Shown piece after piece: positions 17,395 to 27,235 of a stretch of DNA of 64,000 nt. The stretch is from Bacteroides nordii WAL 11050 = JCM 12987 (GTDB lineage Bacteria; Bacteroidota; Bacteroidia; Bacteroidales; Bacteroidaceae), in NCBI GenBank assembly GCA_000613465.1, contig BAJA01000001.1:62001-126000 (forward strand). Reading direction: 5' to 3'. Both the position numbers and the translations under genes were made by a program. Under the pieces are notes generated by a model. It made no database searches and was not told the origin of the DNA. It saw only the letters and a program-made list of their open reading frames with translations. How positions within the stretch are numbered: position 1 is the first letter of the stretch; the number at the start of each line of letters is the position of its first letter.

Positions 17395-19731
17395 TTAATT
17401 AAACAGATCGTCTAGTCCAAGTTCTCCAGAGTCTTCTGAGCCAATCTCCGATCCGGCACAAGGATCAAATCCTTCGGGTAACTGGAAATGCTCTGTCGGA
17501 TCGTATCCTAATGTCTTGTCGTCAAATACCTTTTTCATATATTTTCCCCAGATAGGTAATGCCAAAGAAGCTCCTTGTCCGTAGGTCATCGTATCAAAAT
17601 GAATATCACGTTCCTCGCCTCCTACCCAGCAACCGGATACAAGTGAAGGAACAAAACCCATAAACCAACCATCGGAATTAGCATTCGTAGTACCTGTTTT
17701 ACCACCCATATCGGCTGTAATACCATATCGGCTGCGAACACGTCCACCAGTACCTTCGTTGATTACTGCACGGAGCATCACCAACATTTTATAAGCACTC
17801 GACGCACTGATAACTTCATCCATTTGCGGAGCAAACGTTGAGAGTACATTACCTTCATTATCCTCGATACGGGTAACAAACAATGGTGCCACACGAATAC
17901 CCTTATTGGCAAATGCCGTATAAGCGCTCACCATCTCTCCTACCGAAATTTCACATGGACCGAGACAAAGCGATACAGTTGGCATTATGTCTTTGTTGCG
18001 AACCCCAAAACTATGTATCAACCGTACCAATGCATACGGATTCAATTTCCCCATCAAATATGCCGATACCCAGTTACTGGAATTAGCCAATCCCCATTTC
18101 AGGGTTACAAGTTCTCCGTAACGTTTTTTAGTACTGTTACGCGGAGTCCAGGGTATACCGTTTTCATCCATTAGCGTCTGCTCTACGTGGCGGGTTTCGT
18201 CACAAGGAGAATACCCGTTTTCCATAGCCAGCGCATAAAGGTAGGGTTTTATTGTAGAACCCACTTGACGGCGTCCCACCATAGCCATATCATACTTGAA
18301 ATAGTTATAGTTGGGGCCTCCCACGTAGGCTTTTACATGTCCATTGAACGGATTCATTGACATAAACCCGGTACGTAGAAAATGCTTATAGTATTTAATA
18401 GAGTCCATTGGTGTCATGATGGTATCTTTTTCACCTGCCCAACTGAACACAGACATCTCCTCCGGTGTATTGAATGCCTTCTTGATTTCAGCTTCCGAAG
18501 CCCCGTCTTTTTTCATTGCCCGATAACGATCTGTTTGCTTTACAGCTCTTTCAAGGATTTCGTCAATCTGCTGTTGAGTCAGCATATTGCTGTATGGTGC
18601 TTTTTTACGGCCTTTTTTCTCTTTGAAGAATTGTGCTTGCAAATCTTTCATATGTTCTTCTACAGCTTCTTCGGCATAACGTTGCATGCGCGAATCGATG
18701 GTCGTATAAATTTTCAAACCATCGGTGTAGACATTGTAATTTGAACCATCCTTCTTTTTATTCTTTGCACACCACCCATAAAGAGGATCGGTTTCCCATG
18801 AAAGTGAATCCTCATAAAACTTCTGCATTTGCCAACCACGATAATCGCTTTTATCCGGTTTTTTAGCAGTCAGTACTCCACGTAGATATTCACGGAAATA
18901 AGTTGCAAGACCTTCATTATGCCCTACGCGATTGTAAGTCAGCGTTAACGGAAGCGCCTGCAAGGAATCGCGTTCTGCTTCGGTAATATATCCTGCTTTC
19001 TCCATTTGGCTAAGAACAACATTGCGACGTCCCAAAGCATTCGCCCGTATCTTCGAATTGCGGGATACCGGATTGTAGAGTGAAGGATTCTGGCACATGC
19101 CTACCAGCATGGCGGCTTCTTCCGTTTTCAGATCTTTGGGTTCGCAACCGAAATAAGTGTGAGCTGCCGTTTTTATACCTACTGCATTATTCAGAAAGTC
19201 AAATTTATTAAGATACATCGTCAGAATTTCTTCTTTTGTATAGTAGCGCTCCAGCTTCACAGCAATTACCCATTCAATCGGTTTCTGAAGAAGGCGCTGA
19301 AGCGTATTGCTTGCAACATTTTCGGTAAATAGCTGTTTGGCAAGTTGCTGAGAGAGTGTGCTACCTCCACCGGCACTTTTCTGCATCAAGATACCACGTT
19401 TCACTATGGCTCTGGAAAGAGCTTTCACATCAATACCCGAATGTTGGGCAAAGCGGACATCTTCGGTGGCAATCAAAGCGTTAATGATGTTGGGAGATAA
19501 ATCAGCATAACTGCTGTAAACACGATTGTTCTGCTTTAATGAGAAAGTTCCGAGTACTTTTCCATCTTCGGAAAATATTTCGGCTGCAAATTTATATTCC
19601 GGATTTTCGAGTTCTTCTACCGGAGGCATATAACCTATCCAGCCATACGATATAGAAGCAAAAACAACCACACAAAGCAGTACTACTGCAGCAAAAAATA
19701 TCCAAAGGGCTTTTATTATTTTTTTTATCAT
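17395..19731 (-). CDS. mrcA: Penicillin-binding protein 1A (bifunctional transglycosylase/transpeptidase)
   Basis: 778 residues. A single N-terminal membrane anchor (residues 5-30) is followed by the GT51 domain with TEDVRFAQHSGIDVKA and GGGSTLSQQLAKQL. The transpeptidase domain has the active Ser in GSTIKPYLYALA (SxxK), the SSN of NSSNWVSAYL and KTGTTNANSDGWF. It polymerises and cross-links peptidoglycan at the outer face of the inner membrane. It heads a leftward operon with folK, kdsB and the M16 homologue, driven by a good promoter at 19768-19799. Confidence 0.97.
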   Translation of the reverse strand: MIKKIIKALWIFFAAVVLLCVVVFASISYGWIGYMPPVEELENPEYKFAAEIFSEDGKVLGTFSLKQNNRVYSSYADLSPNIINALIATEDVRFAQHSGIDVKALSRAIVKRGILMQKSAGGGSTLSQQLAKQLFTENVASNTLQRLLQKPIEWVIAVKLERYYTKEEILTMYLNKFDFLNNAVGIKTAAHTYFGCEPKDLKTEEAAMLVGMCQNPSLYNPVSRNSKIRANALGRRNVVLSQMEKAGYITEAERDSLQALPLTLTYNRVGHNEGLATYFREYLRGVLTAKKPDKSDYRGWQMQKFYEDSLSWETDPLYGWCAKNKKKDGSNYNVYTDGLKIYTTIDSRMQRYAEEAVEEHMKDLQAQFFKEKKGRKKAPYSNMLTQQQIDEILERAVKQTDRYRAMKKDGASEAEIKKAFNTPEEMSVFSWAGEKDTIMTPMDSIKYYKHFLRTGFMSMNPFNGHVKAYVGGPNYNYFKYDMAMVGRRQVGSTIKPYLYALAMENGYSPCDETRHVEQTLMDENGIPWTPRNSTKKRYGELVTLKWGLANSSNWVSAYLMGKLNPYALVRLIHSFGVRNKDIMPTVSLCLGPCEISVGEMVSAYTAFANKGIRVAPLFVTRIEDNEGNVLSTFAPQMDEVISASSAYKMLVMLRAVINEGTGGRVRSRYGITADMGGKTGTTNANSDGWFMGFVPSLVSGCWVGGEERDIHFDTMTYGQGASLALPIWGKYMKKVFDDKTLGYDPTEHFQLPEGFDPCAGSEIGSEDSGELGLDDLFN

Positions 19732-19767
19732 TGCGTTCTGTTACGAAATTATCAGTTTATTAAGTTG

Positions 19768-19799
19768 CAAAGATAGCTATTATTCAGAGAACGTACAAA
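19768..19799 (-). promoter_or_regulatory. Promoter of the PBP1A operon
   Basis: On the minus strand TTTG (19799-19796), 20 nt, TATCTTTG (19775-19768), 37 bp before the PBP1A start codon. Confidence 0.75.
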
Positions 19800-19910
19800 T
19801 TTCAATTCAAATCAAAGTTATTGAAAAGCAAAAAATAACTAAGAGCCAGTATGGATTCTCCTGTGGAATGCAATTTTCAACTTTCAACTTTTAATTTTCA
19901 ACTTCATTCG

Positions 19911-19941
19911 TTGCAGATACCGCATTTTCTCTCTACCTTTA
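19911..19941 (+). promoter_or_regulatory. Promoter of pyrBI
   Basis: TTG at 19911-19913 and TACCTTTA at 19934-19941, 41 bp before pyrB. No attenuator stem with a T-run is visible in the short leader. Confidence 0.5.
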
Positions 19942-19981
19942 CAGTCTGAAAACAAGTTCTATCAATATTAAAGATAACAGA

Positions 19982-20908
19982 ATGGAAAACAGAAGTTTAG
20001 TAACCATTGCCGAGCATTCGAAAGAAAAGATACTTTATATGCTTGAAATGGCGAAGCAGTTTGAACAAAATCCCAATCGTCGGCTACTTGAAAATAAAGT
20101 GGTAGCCACTTTGTTCTTTGAGCCATCTACCCGTACCCGACTTAGTTTTGAAACAGCTGCCAATCGTCTTGGAGCACGTGTAATTGGGTTTAGTGATCCC
20201 AAAGCTACCAGTTCATCTAAAGGCGAAACGCTGAAAGATACGATTAAAATGGTAAGTAACTATGCTGATATTATCGTCATGCGTCACTACCTGGAAGGAG
20301 CTGCCCGCTATGCAAGCGAGATAACAACAGTACCTATTGTAAATGCCGGAGACGGAGCCAACCAACATCCATCGCAGACAATGCTCGATCTTTACTCGAT
20401 CTACAAAACACAAGGTACACTCGAAAATCTGAATATCTATCTCGTTGGCGATCTTAAATACGGACGTACCGTTCACTCCTTGCTAATGGCCATGCGCCAC
20501 TTCAACCCTACTTTTCATTTTATAGCTCCCGATGAGCTGAAGATGCCGGAGGAATATAAAATATATTGTAAAGATCATAATATAAGATACGTAGAACATA
20601 CTGATTTTACCGAAGAGACGATTGCCGAAGCCGATATTCTTTATATGACCCGGGTACAACGCGAACGCTTCACCGATCTGATGGAATACGAACGAGTGAA
20701 AAATGTATATATCCTACGCGCTCAGATGTTGGAGAATACACGACCTAATCTGCGCATTCTTCATCCGCTGCCTCGTGTCAATGAAATAGCTTATGATGTG
20801 GATGAAAGCCCGAAAGCTTATTACTTTCAACAGGCGCAAAACGGATTGTATGCCCGTGAAGCCATTTTGTGTGATGTATTAGGAATTACATTGGAAGATA
20901 TAAAATAG
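19982..20908 (+). CDS. pyrB: Aspartate carbamoyltransferase catalytic subunit
   Basis: 308 residues. It joins carbamoyl phosphate and aspartate, the first committed step of pyrimidine synthesis. The carbamoyl-phosphate site [13 protein letters not shown], the mobile loop region [27 protein letters not shown] and the late HPLPRVNEI are all present. pyrI follows after 5 bp, so the holoenzyme should be the regulated PyrB-PyrI dodecamer. Confidence 0.97.
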   Translation: MENRSLVTIAEHSKEKILYMLEMAKQFEQNPNRRLLENKVVATLFFEPSTRTRLSFETAANRLGARVIGFSDPKATSSSKGETLKDTIKMVSNYADIIVMRHYLEGAARYASEITTVPIVNAGDGANQHPSQTMLDLYSIYKTQGTLENLNIYLVGDLKYGRTVHSLLMAMRHFNPTFHFIAPDELKMPEEYKIYCKDHNIRYVEHTDFTEETIAEADILYMTRVQRERFTDLMEYERVKNVYILRAQMLENTRPNLRILHPLPRVNEIAYDVDESPKAYYFQQAQNGLYAREAILCDVLGITLEDIK

Positions 20909-20913
20909 AGTTA

Positions 20914-21390
20914 ATGACCAAAGATATGAACGAAAATAAACAAGCCCTGCAAGTGGCTGCCCTCCGAAACGGGACTGTCATCGACCATATACCCAGCGAA
21001 AAACTGTTTACCATCGTACGGTTACTCGGACTGGAACACATGAAGAACAATATCACTATTGGCTTCAATCTTGAAAGTAAGAAACTGGGACGAAAGGGTA
21101 TTATCAAAATAGCCGATAAGTTTTTTTGCGATGAAGAAATTAACCGCATTTCAGTAGTGGCTCCACATGTGAAGCTGAACATTATCCGTGATTATGAAGT
21201 TGTAGAGAAGAAGGAAGTGCGCATGCCGGACGATCTGAAAGGGATTATAAAATGTGCCAACCCAAAATGTATCACAAATAATGAGCCAATGGCCACCCTG
21301 TTCCATGTAGTGGACAAAGACAACTGTGTGGTGAAATGTCATTATTGTGAAAAGGAACAGCGGAGAGAAGAATTTACAATAACCAAGTAA
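20914..21390 (+). CDS. pyrI: Aspartate carbamoyltransferase regulatory subunit
   Basis: 158 residues (153 if the Met at 20926 is used). The allosteric N-terminal domain contains [19 protein letters not shown], and the zinc domain has four cysteines in CANPKCITN and VKCHYCEKE. It binds CTP/ATP and holds the catalytic trimers together. It is cotranscribed with pyrB. Confidence 0.96.
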   Translation: MTKDMNENKQALQVAALRNGTVIDHIPSEKLFTIVRLLGLEHMKNNITIGFNLESKKLGRKGIIKIADKFFCDEEINRISVVAPHVKLNIIRDYEVVEKKEVRMPDDLKGIIKCANPKCITNNEPMATLFHVVDKDNCVVKCHYCEKEQRREEFTITK

Positions 21391-21400
21391 TTGACGATTG

Positions 21401-21478
21401 GACGATTTACTATTGAAGAATACTATTTATTGTCAATCTATACATAAGAGTAATTTCAATCGTAAATAGTAAATCGTC
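21401..21478. repeat. Inverted repeat between pyrI and the flavin reductase gene
   Basis: Perfect 14-bp arms GACGATTTACTATT (21401-21414) and their complement (21465-21478) with a 50-nt spacer. No T-run follows, so it is not a clear terminator. Confidence 0.5.
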
Positions 21479-21498
21479 TAATTGTAAATATTTAATTT

Positions 21499-22065
21499 AT
21501 GCGTGTTGACTGGAAACCTGGAACAATGATTTATCCGTTGCCGGCCGTCATGGTGAGTTGCGGAAATAAAGAAAGTGAATACAATATAATTACAGTGGCA
21601 TGGACGGGAACGATTTGTACGAACCCGCCCATGTGTTATATATCCATACGTCCGGAGCGCCACTCCTACTCCATAATAAAGAGAAACATGGAATTTGTGA
21701 TTAATCTCACAACAGCAGAGATGGCATTCCCTACAGACTGGTGCGGAGTACGTTCAGGGAAAGAATATCATAAGTTTGAGGAGATGAAGTTAACGCCGGG
21801 TAAATGTACCGTAGTTAATGCCCCACTCATTGAAGAATCACCACTCTGTATAGAGTGTAGAGTAAAAGAAATCGTATCGTTAGGATCACACGATATGTTT
21901 ATCGCCGATGTAGTAAATGTACGTGCTGACGAAAGCCACCTGAACCCGGAAACCGGAAAGTTAGAACTGGCAGAAGCCAATCCACTGGTGTATGTTCACG
22001 GTGGATACTACGAATTGGGTAGTAAAATAGGAAAGTTCGGATGGAGCGTCGAGAAGAAGAAATAA
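21499..22065 (+). CDS. Flavin reductase-like protein (FMN-binding split barrel)
   Basis: 188 residues of the flavin-reductase/DIM6-NTAB family. The N-terminal PLPAVMVSCGN segment, SIRPERHSYSIIKRN and EFVINLTTAEM belong to the FMN-binding split barrel. It is cytoplasmic and probably reduces or binds FMN; the electron partner is unknown. It shows the same fold as the protein at 32075-32635 but is not closely similar. It is followed after 17 bp by the PorT-like gene on the same strand. Confidence 0.85.
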   Translation: MRVDWKPGTMIYPLPAVMVSCGNKESEYNIITVAWTGTICTNPPMCYISIRPERHSYSIIKRNMEFVINLTTAEMAFPTDWCGVRSGKEYHKFEEMKLTPGKCTVVNAPLIEESPLCIECRVKEIVSLGSHDMFIADVVNVRADESHLNPETGKLELAEANPLVYVHGGYYELGSKIGKFGWSVEKKK

Positions 22066-22082
22066 CATGTTAACTGAATAAT

Positions 22083-22901
22083 ATGCCAATAATGCCGGTA
22101 GAAATAAAACAGATGCGTTCAGTCAATGACATACACACAAAATGTATGTCTCTTTCGTATGTCTGCAAAATAGCAGGTATAATGGCATATTGCCTTTTTG
22201 TATCACTATCAGTTGCCTCTGCACAAAGTGGTAAAAGCCCGGATAAAATAGACCGTCCCAATCACAGAAGATTCAATATCGGGATAAAGGCTGGCTTTAA
22301 TGCTTCCATGTTTTTGGTATCGGATTTTAAGATTAAAGATGTGACCATTGATGAGATTCAGAACAACTATAAACTGGGTTACTTTGGTGCACTTTTTATG
22401 CGTATCAACATGAAAAGGCATTTCATTCAACCGGAAATATCCTATAACGTCAGTAAGTGTGAAATAACTTTCGATAAACTTGGATCACATCACCCGGACA
22501 TTGAGCCGGATTATGCTTCGGTCACTTCCATGATCCATAGTATTGATTTTCCGATGCTCTATGGATATAATGTGGTGAAAGAGGGGCCTTATGGTATGTC
22601 TATTTTCTTTGGACCGAAACTTCGCTATATCTGGGGAAAGAAAAACGAAATCACTTTTGAGAATTTTGACCAGAAAGGAATACATGAACGTCTGTACCCT
22701 TTCAATCTGAGTGCCGTTATTGGCGTAGGTGTAAACATCTCCCGTATATTCTTCGATTTCCGATATGAGCAGGGAGTACACAACATTTCCAAATCGGTAA
22801 CGTACGATAATATAAATTCTGACGGGAGTACCGGAGTAAGCAATATCACCTTCCATCGGCGCGATCAGGTACTCAGTTTCTCATTAGGAGTGATATTTTA
22901 A
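22083..22901 (+). CDS. PorT-like outer-membrane beta-barrel protein
   Basis: Up to 272 residues. The first Met puts a long polar stretch before the signal peptide; a start at the third internal Met (22146, MSLSYVCKIAG) gives a normal signal peptide ending near SVASAQSG. After that the sequence is alternating beta-strand type: FNIGIKAGFNASMF, HFIQPEISYNVSK, GMSIFFGPKLRYIWG, and it ends in an aromatic-rich strand LSFSLGVIF. This is the PorT/outer membrane beta-barrel family of Bacteroidetes. The function is unknown; the start is uncertain. Confidence 0.7.
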   Translation: MPIMPVEIKQMRSVNDIHTKCMSLSYVCKIAGIMAYCLFVSLSVASAQSGKSPDKIDRPNHRRFNIGIKAGFNASMFLVSDFKIKDVTIDEIQNNYKLGYFGALFMRINMKRHFIQPEISYNVSKCEITFDKLGSHHPDIEPDYASVTSMIHSIDFPMLYGYNVVKEGPYGMSIFFGPKLRYIWGKKNEITFENFDQKGIHERLYPFNLSAVIGVGVNISRIFFDFRYEQGVHNISKSVTYDNINSDGSTGVSNITFHRRDQVLSFSLGVIF

Positions 22902-22919
22902 TAGATAAATCTGCTTTTT

Positions 22920-22953
22920 TTTGTCGGATTATCATTCTTTTTCCATAAATTTG
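22920..22953 (+). promoter_or_regulatory. Promoter of glyA
   Basis: TTTG at 22920-22923 and TAAATTTG at 22946-22953, with a 22-nt spacer, 52 bp before the glyA start. Confidence 0.5.
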
Positions 22954-23004
22954 TGCGCTTAATAAAGAATCTCCAATAAGAAACTTATTTTTATATAATA
23001 CAGA

Positions 23005-24286
23005 ATGAAAAGAGACGATTTAATTTTCGATATTATCGAAAAAAGAGCATCAACGTCAGCTTAAAGGTATCGAGCTGATAGCATCAGAAAACTTCGTGAG
23101 TGACCAGGTGATGGAAGCAATGGGTTCCTGCCTTACCAATAAATACGCCGAAGGATATCCCGGTAAACGTTATTATGGGGGATGTGAAGTGGTAGATCAA
23201 AGCGAACAAATCGCTATTGACCGTCTGAAAGAAATCTTTGGTGCCGAATGGGCTAATGTACAACCCCACTCAGGAGCTCAGGCCAATGCGGCTGTATTCC
23301 TTGCCGTATTAAATCCGGGAGATAAATTCATGGGATTAAATTTGGCACATGGCGGACACCTATCTCATGGTTCATTGGTCAATACTTCCGGCCTTATCTA
23401 TACTCCATGTGAGTACAATCTTAATAAAGAGACAGGTCGCGTTGATTACGATCAGATGGAAGAAGTTGCTCTGCGCGAACATCCCAAAATGATTATCGGT
23501 GGTGGTTCGGCATACTCTCGTGAATGGGATTACAAACGTATGCGTGAAATAGCAGATAAAGTAGGCGCTATCCTTATGATAGACATGGCACACCCTGCCG
23601 GACTTATTGCTGCCGGTCTGCTGGATAACCCTTTGAAATATGCACACATCGTCACTTCAACAACACATAAAACATTGCGTGGCCCACGTGGAGGCGTTAT
23701 CATGATGGGTAAAGACTTCCCTAACCCATGGGGTAAGACTACTCCGAAGGGAGAAATCAAAATGATGTCTCAGTTACTGGATTCAGCTGTATTCCCTGGA
23801 ATTCAGGGTGGTCCGCTGGAGCATGTTATTGCAGCCAAAGCCGTTGCTTTTGGTGAATGCTTGCAACCGGAATATATAGAGTATCAGAAGCAAGTACAAA
23901 AAAATGCCTCTGTATTGGCTCAGGCACTGATTGATCGCGGTTTTACAATCGTATCCGGTGGTACGGACAATCATTCAATGTTAGTAGACCTGCGTTCAAA
24001 ATACCCTGATCTGACAGGTAAGGTAGCAGAGAAAGCATTGGTAGCCGCTGATATTACAGTAAACAAAAACATGGTACCGTTTGATAGTCGTTCTGCATTC
24101 CAGACTTCTGGTATACGTTTAGGTACTCCTGCCATCACTACCCGCGGTGCAAAGGAAGATCTAATGTTAGAAATTGCTGAAATGATTGAAACAGTACTCT
24201 CTAATGTTGATAATGAAGAAGTAATAGCACAAATTCGTGCACGTGTCAACAAAACGATGGAGAAATATCCGATCTTTGCCTATTAA
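23005..24286 (+). CDS. glyA: Serine hydroxymethyltransferase (N-terminal frameshift)
   Basis: The real gene starts at 23005 ([13 protein letters not shown]). After the codon for the second Glu a run of six A (23039-23044) puts the frame out by one and gives a stop at about 23062. With five A the reading continues [17 protein letters not shown] into the long ORF, which then holds the whole enzyme to 24286 (about 426 residues). The PLP lysine motif is [13 protein letters not shown], and the N-terminal LIASENFVS and the [10 protein letters not shown] segment are present. The enzyme converts serine and THF to glycine and methylene-THF. Because it is a core gene, an assembly error is more likely than a real mutation. 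A strong terminator follows. Confidence 0.93.
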
Positions 24287-24323
24287 AAGCCGGAATACAT
24301 AAATTAATAATTTACAACTTAGA

Positions 24324-24362
24324 GCCCGTGTATCATCTGTGAAGAAGATACACGGGATTTTT
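24324..24362 (+). terminator. Intrinsic terminator of glyA
   Basis: Perfect 10-bp stem CCCGTGTATC (24324-24333) with its complement (24346-24355), followed by A and a run of T. Confidence 0.9.
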
Positions 24363-24443
24363 TTTCTTCATTGTGAACTTTTTGTTTTAAATGATGTTCT
24401 TACTACATAAAAACGAGAAAAGATAATAAACCTATACTTAATT

Positions 24444-25151
24444 ATGAAGCTGAAAAATCTATTATTAATGGGCGTTATGCTAATTGCAACCAGCGCCGTA
24501 GCTCAGGAGAACTGTACCTTCTTCTTCCCTAACCAAGAGGGACAACAAGTAACCCGCAATTGCTATACAGCTAACGGAAAGCTCTCCAGTATCCTCGTTT
24601 ATCGTGTAGACCAGGTCTATGATTATCCATCCGGTACAGAAGCAATAGCCAGTTACACCTTCTCCAATGCTGCCGGTAAGCTTATAAACTCCGGGCAAAT
24701 GGTAGCACGCTGTAACGATGGAGATTTCTCTATGAGTATGAACGGTGCTACCACTTTCCCTGCTGCAATGGATATGATGAATACAGATGTATACATGATC
24801 GGTGATTTGATGAATTATCCGGATGCGATGTCTGATCCGACAGATCCGGACGATGACAATGAATTTGACGACGCTACCATACGCCTGTATCAGAAAGGAA
24901 ACAAAAACAATCGCGCAGAAATTACTCTCTCTGACCGACGCTTTGTTGCTACAGAAAGTGTAGATACTCCTGCAGGTCCTTTTTACTGTACGAAAATTAA
25001 ATATGACATAGACATCTGGACACCGAAAGGAAAGATAGAGGGGTACGGATACGAATGGTATGCTCCCAACATTGGTATTGTCCGCTCCGAACAATATAAC
25101 AAGAAAAACGAATTGCAATCTTACAGTGTGTTAGAGAAAATCAAGAAATGA
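24444..25151 (+). CDS. Secreted DUF3108-like protein
   Basis: 235 residues with a signal peptide (ending near TSAVAQ). The mature part is predicted to be mostly beta strands: an N-terminal domain with YTANGKLSSILVYRVDQVY, an acidic Asp/Glu-rich linker (DPTDPDDDNEFDD) that may bind calcium, and a C-terminal half ending GYEWYAPNIGIVRSEQYN. The last motif is typical of DUF3108/TapB-like lipid-or-carbohydrate-binding-like barrels. The location is periplasmic or surface. No operon partner; convergent with fhs. Confidence 0.65.
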   Translation: MKLKNLLLMGVMLIATSAVAQENCTFFFPNQEGQQVTRNCYTANGKLSSILVYRVDQVYDYPSGTEAIASYTFSNAAGKLINSGQMVARCNDGDFSMSMNGATTFPAAMDMMNTDVYMIGDLMNYPDAMSDPTDPDDDNEFDDATIRLYQKGNKNNRAEITLSDRRFVATESVDTPAGPFYCTKIKYDIDIWTPKGKIEGYGYEWYAPNIGIVRSEQYNKKNELQSYSVLEKIKK

Positions 25152-25486
25152 CACACTGGACTCTATATATACCCAAGAGTGTGGTGCTTTCTGTACGGAG
25201 AAGTCACATTTGACAATGATTCCTTTATGAGAGAGAAATCTCCACATTCTTTCCAAAAAAACAGAAATTGAGTAGTTGCTAAATCCATAGTAGCTACTCA
25301 GTTTTTAATAATAATGCGAAAAGTGGTTGAAATCAGTTGAGGATTAGTCTTTTATAGCACACAAGACGAGACGGATCGAACGGATGACAACGGATCAGAT
25401 TTCCTTTTTCCTTGATTATCAATAAATAAAATAAAAAGTTCCGTTGTCATCCGTGTGCATATATTATCATATTACCACATTATTCA
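25152..25486. repeat. Convergent intergenic region with an inverted GGATGACAACGGA repeat
   Basis: 335 bases without a gene. It holds a perfect 13-bp inverted repeat (25382-25394 and 25440-25452), with the left arm inside a run of related words (ACGGATCGAACGGATGACAACGGATC). This is a dispersed-repeat style hairpin like those at 39967-40197. I see no other gene or site here. Confidence 0.55.
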
Positions 25487-27153
25487 TCAGCTTAACCCGT
25501 CTATTTGGCCATCAACAATGTCAATATGTTTAGCTTGTGGCTCTTTGGGAAGTCCCGGCATACGCATGATCTCACCAGCAATAGCAACAATCATTTCTGC
25601 TCCGTTATTTATTACAATATCTTTAATATGAAACTCAAAATTATTGACTGCACCATATATCTTCGGATCGGCAGAAAATGAATATTGCGTTTTAGCAATA
25701 CACACCGGATAATGAGTGATCCCCATCGTTTCGGCAAGCTTGATTTTCTTACGAGCTATCGTACTGTATGTAATCACACTTGCGCCATAGATACCGGTAG
25801 CAACTTTTTCTATCTTCTGTTCGATGCTATCATCATCTTTATAAGTGAATTGTAAGGGGGCGGATGGTTTTTTCTCAATAGTTTCCACAACGAGATTAGC
25901 CAGATCGACAGCTCCCTCTCCTCCTTCACTAAACGCATTATTAATGGCAAATCCTACTCCTAATTCTTCACAATGACGACGAAGTAACTCCATTTCCTCA
26001 TCCGTATCACTGGCAAACTTATTGAATGCAACAATTACCGTCTGGCCAAAAGCACGAAGATTACGAACATGTTTATCGAGGTTACGAAGTCCTTCTTTCA
26101 GGCCCTCCATATTGGGATCTTTAATGCGATCAAGACTAATGCCGCCATGCATTTTCAATCCCTGTGCTGTGGCAACAATAACAGTCAGTCGAGCTGTACG
26201 CCACTCTTTCGACACTTTATATTGTAGAATTTCTCTGCACCAAGATCAGCTCCAAAACCAGCCTCTGTGATTACATAGTCACCAAAAGTCATAGCCATCT
26301 TAGTTGCCAGGATAGAGTTACATCCATGCGCAATATTGGCAAACGGACCACCGTGTACAAAAGCCGCTGTATTCTCTGTCGTCTGCACCAAATTGGGGTG
26401 AATGGCATCTTTTAATAAAACGGTGATTGCACCAGCCACTCCAAGATCTTTCACTGTGAACGGCTTATCATCATAAGTAAACCCAAGAAGTATATTTTCA
26501 ATGCGGCGGCGAAGGTCTTCCATATCACTTGCCAGACAGAGAATAGCCATAATCTCTGAAGCAGGAGTAATGTCGAAGCCGGATTGCATAGTGATGCCGT
26601 CTGTTTTGGCACCCAGTCCGGTAACAATGTTACGCAAAGAGCGATCATTTACATCGAGTACCCGACGCCAAAGGATTTCTTTTAGTCCAAAGCCATTGGA
26701 CTGGTTCTGATACAGAAAGTTATCCAATAAAGCAGAGATCATATTATGCGCCGAAGTGATGGCATGGAAATCACCTGTGAAATGCAGGTTTATCTTATCC
26801 ATAGGAAGTACCTGGGCATATCCACCTCCTGCTGCACCGCCTTTCATGCCAAAACAAGGTCCTAAAGACGGTTCACGCAAAGCTACAATCGCTTTCTTGC
26901 CTATTTTATTAAGTCCCAGAGCCAGACCGATAGAAACAGTAGTCTTACCAATTCCGGCTTTTGTAGCAGTGATAGCAGTTACCAGTATCAGATTGCTCTG
27001 TTTTACTTTCTCTTCGTCTATCAATTGCTCGGGGATTTTTGCAATGTAGCGACCATAGTTTTCCACTTCGTCACGCGGGATACCAATACTTTCAGCAACC
27101 TGCTTTATTTTTTTCAGTTCCGTACCACGGGCTATTTCTATATCTGATTTCAT
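25487..27153 (-). CDS. fhs: Formate-tetrahydrofolate ligase (split by a frameshift)
   Basis: Two overlapping ORFs (26185-27153 and 25487-26215) together make one enzyme of about 555 residues. The N-terminal part has the ATP-binding loop [41 protein letters not shown] and [16 protein letters not shown]; the C-terminal part has [16 protein letters not shown] and the end [10 protein letters not shown]. The join is near 26190-26195, where one extra base (CAGCTCG to CAGGCTCG, for instance) gives continuous protein. The apparent GTG start of the second ORF is an artefact. The enzyme makes 10-formyl-THF from formate, working alongside glyA in one-carbon supply. A -7-like TAATTTTG (minus strand, 27194-27187) lies upstream. 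Confidence 0.92.
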
Positions 27154-27235
27154 ATCGGGTAATTATTAGTTTCGCTTTTGAGGTTGCAAAATTAACAATT
27201 AACTCCATACAAAAGTTGGAATAAGCAGAGAAAAA

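Noticed and set aside
24480..25118. 212-codon ORF on the minus strand
   Set aside because: Shadow of the DUF3108-like gene, which has a signal peptide and sensible domains; the shadow has neither.
26185..26215. Separate second gene starting at GTG 26215
   Set aside because: It is the middle of formate-THF ligase in a shifted frame; one base restores a single enzyme.
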